Assembly: GCA_000716465.1 (NCBI GenBank)
Contig: JNWL01000017.1
Location: 1 to 64,000, forward strand
Length of the DNA stretch: 64,000 bases
Direction: 5' to 3'
From: Streptomyces bikiniensis
GTDB taxonomy: Bacteria; Actinomycetota; Actinomycetes; Streptomycetales; Streptomycetaceae
The notes under the pieces: generated by a model
Database searches by the model: none
What the model was told of the DNA's origin: nothing
What the model saw: the letters and a program-made list of their open reading frames with translations, nothing else
In this document: positions 34,711-44,600 of the stretch, piece after piece
Numbering within the stretch: position 1 is the stretch's first letter
How the letters are laid out: the number at the start of each line of letters is the position of its first letter
Position numbers and translations under genes: made by a program

Positions 34711-34745
34711 CGTCGTTGACGACGGCAGACCACCGCTGATACACC
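34711..34745 (+). promoter_or_regulatory. Candidate promoter and overlapping operator for the peptide ABC operon
   Basis: TTGACG (34716-34721) and TACACC (34740-34745) are 18 bases apart, a sigma-70-like promoter with weak -10. A perfect dyad cgtcgt-tg-acgacg (34711-34724) overlaps the -35, the right place for a repressor. Confidence 0.45.
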
Positions 34746-34807
34746 TTCGCTTCACTCACCGTCAGCCCAAGATCCACGACAGAAACCCCGACGCGAGGTC
34801 ACGTCCC

Positions 34808-36664
34808 ATGGTCATGGTCACGAAGGTCCCACCCCGCCCCGCCCGCAGACCCCACAGAGCCCACGGAGCCCTCCGTGTCCTGCTCGCCTCCGGCGTCGCC
34901 GCCACCTCGCTCGTCGTCGCCCCCGGCACCGCGCGGGCGGAGGACGACAAGGCCGGCGGCACCACGCTCACGGTGGCGGTCTCCCAGAGCATCGACTCGC
35001 TGAGCCCGTTCCTCGCCCAGAAGCTCACCTCGACCAGCATCCACCGCCTGGCCTACGAGTACCTGACGAACTACGACCCGAAGGACGCCCGGACGATCCC
35101 GGGCCTGGCGACCGAGTGGAAGCCCTCGCCCGACAAGCTGACGTGGACGTACACGATCCGCGGGGACTCGTACTGGTCGGACGGGACGCAGGCGACCGCC
35201 GAGGACGCGGCCTGGACCTTCACCAAGATGATGACCGACCCGAACGCCGCCACCGCCAACGGCAGCTTCACGGCCAACTTCGAGAAGGTCACCGCGCCCG
35301 ACCCGCAGACCCTCGTCATCAAGCTGAAGAAGCCCCAGGCGACGATGACCGCGCTCGACGTGCCGATCGTGCCCAAGCACGTCTGGGAGAAGGTCGGCGA
35401 CTTCTCGAAGTTCAACAACGACCGGCAGTTCCCCGTCGTGGGCAACGGGCCCTTCGTCATCACCGACTACAAGGTCGACCAGTACGTCAAGCTCAAGCCG
35501 AACAGGAAGTTCTGGCGGGGCGCCCCCAAGTTCGACGAGCTGGTCTTCAAGTACTACAAGGACGGGGACGCCGCCGTCGCCGCCCTCCAGAAGGGCGAGG
35601 TGTCCTTCGTACCGAACCTGACGCCGGCCCAGGCCGACGCGCTCAAGACCCAGAAGAACATCAAGGTCAACGACGCCCCCGGCCGCCGCTTCTTCGCCCT
35701 CGCCACCAACCCGGGCGCCCGGTCGCGGGACGGCAGGACCTTCGGCAACGGGCACAAGGCGCTGCTCGACCCGGCCGTGCGCAAGGCGCTCTTCCTCGCG
35801 GTCGACCGCACCACCCTCGTCGACAAGGTCTTCCAGGGCCACGCCGTCGAGGGCGAGGGCTACATCCCGCCCCGCTTCGGCTCGTACTTCTGGAAGCCCG
35901 ACGGGGACCAGGTACGGAGGTACGACCCGGAGGAGGCGGCGAAGGTCCTCGACGCCGCCGGGTACCGGAAGAACGGCGAGGGCAAGCGGGTCGGCAAGGA
36001 CGGGAGGCCGCTGGACTTCCGGATCCTCTGCCACGCCACCGACCCGAACGACAAGGCGGTCGGCAAGTACCTCCAGGAGTGGTGGGGCGAGCTCGGCATC
36101 GGCCTGAAGGTCGAGTGCCTGGACAGCGTCTCGGACCCGTGGACGAAGGGCGACTACGACCTCGCGTTCGACGGCTGGTCGGTCAACCCGGACCCGGACT
36201 ACGTCCTCTCCATCCACACCTGCGGCGCCCTCCCGGCCACTCCTAAGGACAGCGGGGCCACCGACAACTTCATCTGCGACAAGGAGTTCGACGGGCTCTA
36301 CGCGCAGCAGGCGGTGGAGTACGACACCGCCAAGCGGGCGGATCTGGTGAAGCGGATGCAGTCCCGCCTGTACGACACGGGGTACATGAACGTCATGGCC
36401 TATCCGAACGCCCTGGAGGCGTACCGCACGGACCAGATCGCGTCCATCACCACCATGCCCGAGGCCGCCGGGAACCTGTGGGGCCAGGACGGCTACTGGA
36501 GCTGGTGGTCGGCCGTGCCCGCGGCCCCGGGCTCCGGCGGGTCCGGGAGCGGCGGGTCCTCCACCGGGGTGATCGCCGGCATCGGCGCGGTCGTGGTGGT
36601 CGCGGTCGGCCTCGGCGTCGTCCTCGGCCTGCGCCGCCGCTCCACCGCCGACGACCGCGAGTAG
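34808..36664 (+). CDS. Peptide/solute-binding protein (SBP family 5) with C-terminal membrane anchor
   Basis: A 618-residue extracytoplasmic binding protein of the Dpp/Opp type. The signal sequence ends near ARAED and lacks a lipobox Cys. The family-5 fold follows (SQSIDSLSPFLAQKLTSTSI, then YEYLTNYDPKDARTIPGLA), and a Gly/Ser linker leads to a C-terminal transmembrane helix (GVIAGIGAVVVVAVGLGVV) with an RRRST tail. Anchoring by a C-terminal helix rather than lipid is unusual for this family. It is the first gene of a five-gene ABC operon; the permease start is 3 bases after its stop. Confidence 0.9.
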   Translation: MVMVTKVPPRPARRPHRAHGALRVLLASGVAATSLVVAPGTARAEDDKAGGTTLTVAVSQSIDSLSPFLAQKLTSTSIHRLAYEYLTNYDPKDARTIPGLATEWKPSPDKLTWTYTIRGDSYWSDGTQATAEDAAWTFTKMMTDPNAATANGSFTANFEKVTAPDPQTLVIKLKKPQATMTALDVPIVPKHVWEKVGDFSKFNNDRQFPVVGNGPFVITDYKVDQYVKLKPNRKFWRGAPKFDELVFKYYKDGDAAVAALQKGEVSFVPNLTPAQADALKTQKNIKVNDAPGRRFFALATNPGARSRDGRTFGNGHKALLDPAVRKALFLAVDRTTLVDKVFQGHAVEGEGYIPPRFGSYFWKPDGDQVRRYDPEEAAKVLDAAGYRKNGEGKRVGKDGRPLDFRILCHATDPNDKAVGKYLQEWWGELGIGLKVECLDSVSDPWTKGDYDLAFDGWSVNPDPDYVLSIHTCGALPATPKDSGATDNFICDKEFDGLYAQQAVEYDTAKRADLVKRMQSRLYDTGYMNVMAYPNALEAYRTDQIASITTMPEAAGNLWGQDGYWSWWSAVPAAPGSGGSGSGGSSTGVIAGIGAVVVVAVGLGVVLGLRRRSTADDRE

Positions 36665-36667
36665 TCC

Positions 36668-37729
36668 GTGGCGACGACCAGCACCCCGGCCGACGCGGTG
36701 CGGGCCGACCAGGCCCGCGCCGCGGACGGCGCGCCCCGCACCGGCGCCTCCTCCGGCTACCTCCGCCACGCGGCGGGGAAGCTGGGCGGCGCGCTCGTCT
36801 CGCTCTTCGCCGTGCTCGTCACCAGCTTCTTCCTGTTCCGGATCATCCCCGGCGACCCGGTGAAGGCGATGACCCACGGCGTGCCCACCTCGGCCGAGCA
36901 ACTGGCCACGCTGCGGCGCCAGTTCGGGCTCGACCTGCCGCTCTGGCAGCAGTTCACCGACTACTGCGCGAAGGCCCTGACGGGCGACCTGGGCACCTCG
37001 TTCCAGTTCCGCGCCCCCGTCGGGGAGCTGATCTGGGAGAAGCTGCCGGCGACGCTGCTGCTCACCGGCGTCGCGGTGGTGGTCTACTCGGCGCTCGGGC
37101 TGTGGCTCGGGACCCGCTCGGCCTGGCGCCACGGCGGCCTCGGGGACAAGCTGAACACCGGGATCGCGCTGACCCTGTGGTCGGTGCCGTCCTTCTGGCT
37201 CGGCCTGCTCCTCATCATCGTGTTCTCCGTCGGCACGGGCCCGGTCCCGGGACTCTTCCCGACCGGCGGCATGGAGTCGGGCATGGGCGAGACCGGTCTC
37301 GCGTACGTCCTGGACGTCGCCCACCACCTGGTCCTGCCGGTGGTGACCCTGGTGGCGGTCGGCTACGCGCAGACGCTGCTCGTGATGCGCTCCTCGCTCC
37401 TGGACGAGATGGGCGGCGACTACCTGACGACGGCGCGGGCGAAGGGGCTGCGCGACGACGTCGTGCGCCGCAGGCACGCCGTGCCGAACGCGCTGCTCCC
37501 GACCGTGACCATGGTCTTCATCAACCTGGGCCACGTGGCGGCCGGTTCGATCCTGGTGGAGACGGTGTTCTCCTGGCCGGGGCTCGGCGGGCTGTTCTAC
37601 CAGGCGCTCAGCGTGCCCGACCTGCCGCTCGTGCAGGGCCTGTTCGTGGTCTTCGCCGGAGCGATGATCCTGATGAACCTGCTCGCCGACCTGCTCTATC
37701 CGCTGCTCGACCCCCGGGTGGGCCGATGA
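36668..37729 (+). CDS. Peptide ABC transporter permease, DppB type
   Basis: A 353-residue inner-membrane permease with six hydrophobic helices after a polar 35-residue N-terminus. The BPD-transport motif is in the region GGDYLTTARAKGLRDDVVRRRHAV, the EAA-like loop contacting the ATPases; the first-helix segment FFLFRIIPGDPV is typical of the DppB side. The GTG start lies 3 bases after the binding-protein stop and the stop overlaps the next ATG. Together with the DppC-type partner it forms the translocation channel for oligopeptides or similar solutes. Confidence 0.93.
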   Translation: MATTSTPADAVRADQARAADGAPRTGASSGYLRHAAGKLGGALVSLFAVLVTSFFLFRIIPGDPVKAMTHGVPTSAEQLATLRRQFGLDLPLWQQFTDYCAKALTGDLGTSFQFRAPVGELIWEKLPATLLLTGVAVVVYSALGLWLGTRSAWRHGGLGDKLNTGIALTLWSVPSFWLGLLLIIVFSVGTGPVPGLFPTGGMESGMGETGLAYVLDVAHHLVLPVVTLVAVGYAQTLLVMRSSLLDEMGGDYLTTARAKGLRDDVVRRRHAVPNALLPTVTMVFINLGHVAAGSILVETVFSWPGLGGLFYQALSVPDLPLVQGLFVVFAGAMILMNLLADLLYPLLDPRVGR

Positions 37730-38700
37730 CCTCCTCCACGACCTCCGCGACACCCGCGCCGGAACCCCTGGAACCCCCTCCCGCCGTCCCCGGGTCCGTA
37801 CGGAAGCCGCTCTCCGCGGCCTCCCTCGCCCGGCAGCGCCGCAAGGCCTCGGCGGTCCGCTTCTGGAAGCAGTACCGCACCCACCGCGCCGGGCTCTACG
37901 GTCTCGCCGGGCTCGTCCTGATCGCCCTGCTCGCGCTCGCCGCCCCGCTGCTCGTCGGCGCCGACGTGCAGTCGGTGACGGCGGCGCCGGGCACGGCCCT
38001 GGAGTCCCCGAGCACCGAGTTCCCGCTCGGCACCGACCAGTTCGGGCGCTCGCTGCTCGGGCTGCTGATCTGGGGCGCGCGGATCTCGCTGCTCGTCGGT
38101 CTGCTCGCGGCGGCCCTCTCGGTCGCCATCGGCACCCTGGTGGGGATCGTCGCCGGGCACTACGGCGGCTGGTTCTCGACCGTCGTCATGCGGATCACCG
38201 ACTGGTTCCTGGTGATGCCGGCCCTCGTCCTGGCGATCGTGCTCGCCACCGTGATGTCCCGCTCGATGTGGACGGTGGTCCTGGCGATCGGGGTGACCTC
38301 GTGGCCGACCACCGCCCGTCTGGTGCGGGCGCAGACCATCGCGGTGGAGTCCCGCCCGTACATCGAGCGGGCGACCGCGCTCGGCGGCGGCCACCGGCAC
38401 GTCATGACCCGGCACGTGCTGCCGAACGTGATGCCGCTGGTCCTCGCGCAGACCACGCTCGGCATCTCGACCGCCATCCTCACCGAGGCCACCCTCGCCT
38501 TCCTCGGCCTGGGCGACCCGACGGTGGTCTCCTGGGGCGGGATGCTCCAGGACGCCCGCGAGGCCGGCGCGGTCTCGTCCGGGCACTGGTGGTACCTGGC
38601 CCCGCCCGGGATCGCGATCGCCCTGGTGGCGCTCGCCTTCACGCTGTGCGGCCGGGCCGTCGAGTCCGTGCTCAACCCGAAGCTGGGGGTGGGGCGATGA
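37726..38700 (+). CDS. Peptide ABC transporter permease, DppC type
   Basis: A 324-residue permease with an N-terminal Pro-rich stretch, the OppC-N segment FWKQYRTHRAGLYGLAGL, then the core with HPLGTD-like FPLGTDQFGRSLLGLLIWGAR and the EAA loop YIERATALGGGHRHVMTRHV. Both overlaps with neighbours are ATGA, so the operon is translated in a coupled way. It pairs with the DppB-type subunit. The transported substrate cannot be read from the sequence. Confidence 0.93.
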   Translation: MTSSTTSATPAPEPLEPPPAVPGSVRKPLSAASLARQRRKASAVRFWKQYRTHRAGLYGLAGLVLIALLALAAPLLVGADVQSVTAAPGTALESPSTEFPLGTDQFGRSLLGLLIWGARISLLVGLLAAALSVAIGTLVGIVAGHYGGWFSTVVMRITDWFLVMPALVLAIVLATVMSRSMWTVVLAIGVTSWPTTARLVRAQTIAVESRPYIERATALGGGHRHVMTRHVLPNVMPLVLAQTTLGISTAILTEATLAFLGLGDPTVVSWGGMLQDAREAGAVSSGHWWYLAPPGIAIALVALAFTLCGRAVESVLNPKLGVGR

Positions 38701-39662
38701 GCCTGTTGGAGGTACGGGACCTCAGGGTGACGTACGGGTCGGGTGCGGCGGCCGTGCCCGCCGTGCGCGGGGTGGACCTGACCCTGGAGGCGGGGACGAA
38801 GCTGGGCGTGGCCGGCGAGTCCGGCTGCGGCAAGTCCACGCTCGCGCTCGCGCTGCTCCGGCTGCTCCCGGCGTCGGCGCGCCTGGAGGGCGAGGTCCTG
38901 CTCGACGGCGAGGACGTCCTCGCGATGTCGTGGGGGCGGCTGCGGGCCGTGCGCTGGGCGGGCGCGTCGATCGTCTTCCAGGGCGCGATGCACTCGCTGA
39001 ACGCGGTGCACCGGATCGGGGACCAGATCGCGGAGCCGCTGCTCGTGCACGGCCGGGCGACCCCGGCGGCGGCCCGCGCGCGGGTCGGGGAACTCCTCGA
39101 ACACGTCGGTCTGCCCGCCGCCCGCGCCGCCGCGTATCCGCACGAGCTGTCCGGCGGTCAGCGGCAGCGCGTGATGATCGCGATGGCGCTCGCCTGCGAT
39201 CCGCGGCTGATCGTGGCGGACGAGCCGACGACCGCGCTCGACGTGATGATCCAGGCGCAGATCCTGCGCCTGATCGAGGGCCTGGTCGCCGAGCAGTCGA
39301 TCAGCCTCCTGATGATCAGCCACGACCTGGCGGTCCTCGCCGACACCTGCGACCGACTCGCCGTGATGTACGCGGGCCGGGTCGTCGAGGAGGGTCCGGC
39401 GCGGGAGGTGTACGAGGCGGCCGCGCACCCCTACGGGCGGGCGCTGTCCTCGGCGTTCCCGCGCATCGGGGACCCCGCGTCCCGGCGGGCGCCGCGTGGT
39501 CTGCCGGGCGATCCGCCGGATCCGGCCGCCCTGCCGGGCGGCTGCACCTTCCACCCGCGCTGCCCGGTGGCGCTCGACGCCTGCGGGGAGCTCGACCAGG
39601 AACTGCGGGAGGCGGGCGCGGGGCGCCGGGCCGCCTGCGTGCACGTGGGGAGCGCTTCATGA
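38697..39662 (+). CDS. Peptide ABC transporter ATPase, DppD type
   Basis: A 321-residue cytoplasmic ATPase with Walker A GESGCGKST (residues 40-48), signature LSGGQRQR, Walker B LIVADEPTT and H-loop SHD; all are intact. The C-terminal oligopeptide-transporter extension contains GGCTFHPRCPVALDAC, the Cys-rich motif usual in DppD/DppF. The ATG overlaps the DppC-type stop. It works as a heterodimer with the next gene product. Confidence 0.93.
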   Translation: MSLLEVRDLRVTYGSGAAAVPAVRGVDLTLEAGTKLGVAGESGCGKSTLALALLRLLPASARLEGEVLLDGEDVLAMSWGRLRAVRWAGASIVFQGAMHSLNAVHRIGDQIAEPLLVHGRATPAAARARVGELLEHVGLPAARAAAYPHELSGGQRQRVMIAMALACDPRLIVADEPTTALDVMIQAQILRLIEGLVAEQSISLLMISHDLAVLADTCDRLAVMYAGRVVEEGPAREVYEAAAHPYGRALSSAFPRIGDPASRRAPRGLPGDPPDPAALPGGCTFHPRCPVALDACGELDQELREAGAGRRAACVHVGSAS

Positions 39663-40675
39663 GGACGGACACCACCGCGCGTACGGAGCCGGGGACGGCG
39701 ACCGGGGCGCTGCTCTCGGCGCGGGACCTGCGCGTGGTCTTCCCCGGGCGCCGCGGCGCGCCGCCCGCGCGGGCGGTGGACGGGGTGGACCTGGACGTCG
39801 GCGCGGGCGAGATCGTGGCGCTCGTCGGGGAGTCGGGCTGCGGCAAGACGACCCTGGCCCGCTCGCTGCTCGGCCTGGTCCGGCCCACGTCGGGCACGGT
39901 CGCCTTCGACGGGAAGCCGCTCGCGTACTCCTCCGGGGCGCTGAGGTCCTACCGGAAGCGGGCGCAGCTGGTCCTCCAGGACCCGAGCGGTTCGCTGAAC
40001 CCCCGGCACACGGTGTACGACGCGGTGGCGGAGGGGCTGCGGATCCACGGGTACGCGGGGGACGAGCGGGCCGCCGTGGCCGAGGCCCTGGCGCGGGCCG
40101 GACTGCGCCCGCCGGAGCGCTTCTTCCTGCGCTACCCGCACGAGCTGTCCGGCGGGCAGCGGCAGCGGGTGGTCATCGCGGGCGCGCTGGTCCTGGAGCC
40201 CGAACTGATCGTCGCGGACGAGCCGGTGGCCTCCCTGGACGCGTCCGTACGGGGCGAGATCCTGGCGCTGCTGCTGCGGCTGCGCGACGAACTGGGCCTG
40301 TCGGCCCTGGTGGTGACGCACGACCTGGGCCTCGCGTGGAACATCGCGGACCGGGTGGCGGTGATGTACCTGGGCCGGGTCGTGGAGACGGGCCCGGTGG
40401 AGTCCGTACTGACGAACCCCCGGCACCCGTACACGCGGGCGCTGCTCTCGGTGCTCCCCGAGTCCGAGGGGGCGCCGGTGGTGCTGACGGGCGAGCCCCC
40501 GGACCCGTCCCGGATCCCCTCCGGCTGCCGTTTCCACGCCCGCTGCCAGGTCCTCGCCTCGGGCGCGGCGGAGGCGGTCGCGGACCGGTGCCGGGGCGAG
40601 GACCTGCCGGTCCTGCCCGGCGGCGGGGCGGGGGCGGTGGCCTGCCACTGGGTGAAGGGGGGCGGGGCGGGCTGA
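39659..40675 (+). CDS. Peptide ABC transporter ATPase, DppF type
   Basis: A 338-residue ATPase with Walker A GESGCGKTT (residues 57-65), LSGGQRQR signature, Walker B LIVADEPVASLD and switch THDLGL, plus a C-terminal Cys-containing tail (SGCRFHARCQVL). The ATGA overlap joins it to the DppD-type gene. It ends the operon; the convergent ribF gene ends only 16 bases away, leaving little room for a terminator. Confidence 0.93.
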   Translation: MRTDTTARTEPGTATGALLSARDLRVVFPGRRGAPPARAVDGVDLDVGAGEIVALVGESGCGKTTLARSLLGLVRPTSGTVAFDGKPLAYSSGALRSYRKRAQLVLQDPSGSLNPRHTVYDAVAEGLRIHGYAGDERAAVAEALARAGLRPPERFFLRYPHELSGGQRQRVVIAGALVLEPELIVADEPVASLDASVRGEILALLLRLRDELGLSALVVTHDLGLAWNIADRVAVMYLGRVVETGPVESVLTNPRHPYTRALLSVLPESEGAPVVLTGEPPDPSRIPSGCRFHARCQVLASGAAEAVADRCRGEDLPVLPGGGAGAVACHWVKGGGAG

Positions 40676-40691
40676 GGAGCCCCCGAGGGGG

Positions 40692-41660
40692 TCAGACCTG
40701 CTGCGGGTGCTCCCGGTCGTACTCCCCCGTCAGCTCGCGGCAGCGCTTCACGTCGTCGGCCATCGCCAGGAGCAGGTCGTCCAGGGTGTCGAACTTGAGC
40801 ATCCCGCGCACGTACGCCAGGAAGTCGACGGCCACGTGCAGCCCGTACAGGTCGAGGCCCTCGCGGTCGATCGCGTACGCCTCGACGGTCCGTTCGGTGC
40901 CGTCGAACTGCGGGTTCGTGCCGACCGAGATGGCCGCCGGCATCCGCTCCCCGGCGGCCGTCAGCCAGCCCGCGTAGACGCCGTCGGCCGGGATCGCGGT
41001 GTGCGGCAGGGTCTCGACGTTGGCGGTCGGGAAGCCGAGCTCGCGGCCGCGCTGGGCGCCGCGGACCACGACGCCCTCGACGCGGTGCGGGCGGCCGAGG
41101 ATCTCGGCGGCCCCGGCCATGTCGCCCTCGGCGACCAGGCGGCGGGTGAGGGTGGAGGAGAAGGGCTCGCCGCCGCCCGCGCTGCCGCTGACGTACAGGT
41201 CGACGACCTCGACCTCGTAGTCGTAGGTGGCGCCGAGCTCGGCGAGGAAGTCGACGTTGCCGGCGGCCCGGTGGCCGAAGCGGAAGTTGGGGCCCTCGAT
41301 GACGGCCTTGGCGTGCAGCTTGTCGACGAGGACCTTGACGATGAAGTCGGCCGGGGAGAGCTGGGAGAACTCGGCGGTGAACGGCAGCACGAGCACCGCG
41401 TCCACGCCGAGCCCGGCCATCAGCTCGGCGCGCCGGTGGTGGGGGGCGAGCAGCGGCGGGTGGCTGCCGGGCCGCACGACCTCGGAGGGGTGCGGGTCGA
41501 AGGTGACCACGACGCAGGGGACGCCGAGCTCGCGGGCGCGCTCGACGGCCCGCCCGACGATCAGCTGGTGCCCGCGGTGCACCCCGTCGTAGGAGCCGAT
41601 GGTGACGACGCTGCGCCCCCAGTCCTGGGGGATGTCCTCCAAACCACGCCAGCGCTGCAC
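40692..41660 (-). CDS. ribF: Bifunctional riboflavin kinase / FAD synthetase
   Basis: Converts riboflavin to FMN and FAD. The 322-residue protein has the N-terminal adenylyltransferase domain (GSYDGVHRGHQ) and the C-terminal kinase domain (GFPTANVE, then PADGVYAGW). GTG 41660 is chosen: GAGGAG lies 8 bases before it and the start MQRWRGLEDIPQDWG is the form I recall; a longer frame to 41732 adds a poor leader. It lies 31 bases downstream of the STAND-like gene on the same strand. No FMN riboswitch is evident. Confidence 0.94.
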   Translation of the reverse strand: MQRWRGLEDIPQDWGRSVVTIGSYDGVHRGHQLIVGRAVERARELGVPCVVVTFDPHPSEVVRPGSHPPLLAPHHRRAELMAGLGVDAVLVLPFTAEFSQLSPADFIVKVLVDKLHAKAVIEGPNFRFGHRAAGNVDFLAELGATYDYEVEVVDLYVSGSAGGGEPFSSTLTRRLVAEGDMAGAAEILGRPHRVEGVVVRGAQRGRELGFPTANVETLPHTAIPADGVYAGWLTAAGERMPAAISVGTNPQFDGTERTVEAYAIDREGLDLYGLHVAVDFLAYVRGMLKFDTLDDLLLAMADDVKRCRELTGEYDREHPQQV

Positions 41661-41691
41661 TGTGACCGCTCCTCGTCCGCCTGTTCGCCGA

Positions 41692-44600
41692 TTACGCAGG
41701 TCTAAGACTGCCATGCCCACGCCCGTCGGCACGCATCGGCATGGAAGTGCCGGGGAAGCGCAGCGCGTCGAGGGTCTCGATGCCGAGGAGCGGGGCCCAG
41801 TCGCCGGGGGCGGCGACGATCCAGCCGCCGAGGAGTTCGGTGAAGACGGGCCACTCGCGGACGAGGGAGGCGAGGAGCCGGTCGAGCCGCGCGGCGCCCT
41901 CGGCGGTGCGGACGCACAGCAGGCCGGCCCGGTGGGTGAGCCGCCGGGTGCGGGGCTCGCTGCGCCGCTCCGCGTCCTCGGCGGCGGCCGTCAGAAGCGC
42001 CTCCAGGACGGAGGTCTCCCCGGCCTCGGCCTCGTACCGCTCGTGGTCCAGGAGTACGTCGAGCAGTTCGGCCCGCAGGTGGCGGGAGGCGCCGGTGCCG
42101 GGGGCGGCGAGCACGGGGGCGAGGGCGCGGCGGAGGGGGACGGACCGGCTCCGGACCAGATCGCCGACCAGCGGGAGCAGTACGGTCCCGGCCTCGGGCC
42201 CGGCTTCGAGGCGCCGGTCGACGAAGGCGGCCACCTGCGGGGCGTCCCCGGGGCGCAGGAGGGCGTGGTCGCGGACGAGGGCGGCGACGCGGCGGGCGAG
42301 GGCGGGCGCGTCGATCCCGGCGAGGGCCGCCAGGACGGCGGAGGGGGCCCCGCCGGGGGCGTCGAGGACGTCCTCGGGGTGGGTGGCGAGGGCTTCCACG
42401 AGGGCGTCCACGGGGACCCCCGGCTCGATCGCGGCGCGCGGGAGGTGGCGGGCGCGGGACTCCGGGTCGCGGATCAGGAGGCCGAGGGCGGCGCCGTGCA
42501 GGTCCCGGTCGGCGGGGCGGGCGAGGAGGGCGAGGGCGGCGTAGCGCAGGAGTTCGCGGTCGGCGGGGGCGGTGGCGCGGCCGGCGACCAGGTGCCCGTA
42601 CGCGGCGGCCGCGGCACGCCGCTCCGGGCGCCCGTCGTCGTGGGCCCAGCGGTCGACGGCCCGGCAGAGGGCGGCGGTCTCGTCCCGGGCGAGCGCGGTG
42701 AGGAGGCCTTCGGCGAGGGGGTGGGCGGTGGCGACGAGCGCTTCGCACAGGTCGTCCACGGCGAGGTGCCGGTGGGCGTGCAGGAGGGCCTGGGCGCCGG
42801 TGGCGACGGTGGCGTGCGGGGCGGCGGGCAGCGGCCGCGCGTCGCCGAACCAGCGGCACAGGAGCGGCTGGACGCCCCGGGGGTCGGCGGCGAGCAGCCC
42901 GGCGACCGCGGCGAACCAGCGGTCCTCGCCGGGCGGGTCGGCGGTGACGAGCCGGCGCAGCAGGTCGATCCGCTCGTCCTCGCCGACCGCGAGGCCCCGC
43001 CAGAACTCCGGCCCGAAGGCGGCGAAGGCGGGGCGGCGTCCCGGGCGGGCGCCGATCCGGTCGGCGAGCAGCCGCAGGACGGGCAGGCAGGGCCGGGGGT
43101 CCGGCACGCGCCGCAGGCCCTCCCCGAGCAGCCGCGCGGCCCACCAGGCCCCGTCCCCGTCGTCCTCCCCGGCGTCCGCGAACCGGGCGAGCGCCTCGAC
43201 GAGCCCCGCGAGCCGCGGCACGGACCCGCCCGCCCCGCGCTCCCGGTGTTCGAGCAGCAGCGCCTGGAGCACGGGCCCGATCCGGTGCCGGGGCACGGGG
43301 GGCGCCTGCGCACGCCCGGCGCCCCCGGCACCTCCGGGTTCCCCGCCGGCCGGCCCGGGGAGGGGGGCCGGGGGCACGGCGGAGGCGGGGGCGCCGGGCC
43401 CCGGCGGCGCTCCGGAGACGTCCGGGGCCGTACGGGGCCCGGGCACGCCCGGTCCCGCCGGGGAGCCGGGGGCTTCGGGACCTGTGACGGCTCCGGGACC
43501 GGCGGGGAAGCCGGGGGCGTCCGGGCTTGCGGGGGCGTCGGGGGCGCCCGCCCCGTCGAGGAGCCGGGGGCCTGCTTCCGCACCGCCGGGGGCGTCCGGA
43601 GGCGCGAAGGGCCCGGCAGCGGCCGTACTGCCCGGACCCCGGGGGTGCGCGGCCCCCGGGCCGGGGATGCTCGGGGGCGCGTCCGGTGTCCGGTTCCCGT
43701 GGTGGACGTGGACCAGGGCGTGGAGGGCCGTGTCCAGGTCCAGGTGGGCAGCCTGGAGCCAGTCGGAGAGCTCCTCGTGGGCGAAGCGGTAGCCGGAGCC
43801 CGCCGGGACGAGGAGGCCCTCGGTGAGGACGGCCGGGGCCCAGCCCTCCCGCCAGGGGAACAGCTCCTCGAAGGAGGCGCGGTCGAGGACGCCGTGGCCG
43901 GGGCCGAGGCACCGGCGGGCCGCCTCGTGGACCCGGCCGGTCACGCGCGCGGCGAGCCGGCGGACGGCGGTCCCCCGGATCAGGGGCCGGGTCCCGGCGG
44001 CGATCCGGACGGCGATCCGCAGGCACATCAGGTCCAGGTGGGCCGTGAAGACCTCTTCGCGGCAGGGCCTCCCGGGCACCTCCCCGGGCAGCGCGGCCCG
44101 GACCTCGGCGAGCAGCCGCAGGGCGAGCGGGTGCCGGGCGTCCGCCTCGGCGAGGTCCGTCTCGCGGAGCCCGTACCCCTCGCGTACGGCCCGGGCCTCC
44201 GCCTCGGTGTACGGGCCGAGGACGACGGCCGGGGGGAGCCCGTTCCCGCCGTCCCCGCTCCCGCCGTTCCCGCTTCCGTCACCCCCGCTCCCGTCCCCCC
44301 TGCTTCCGCCGCTCCCGTCGCCCCCGGCGGCGGGGCGGTGCAGGGCCCCGGAGCCGTAGAGCGCGCCCGCCCGCTCCCAGTGCTCGGGGCGGCAGGCGGT
44401 GGCGAGCCGGACCCCGTGGGCACGGAGCCACCGCTCGGTGGCCCCGGTCCAGGCGGGGAGCCGGTGGGCGAGGAGCGGGGGCATCTCCTCGGGGCCGTCG
44501 AGGACGACGAGGAGCGGCCGGCCGGCCTCCCGGGCGAGGGCGGCGGCCCGCTCGGGGGTGGCGGTGGCAGTGTCGCCGAGGGCTCCGGAGGCGGCGACGA

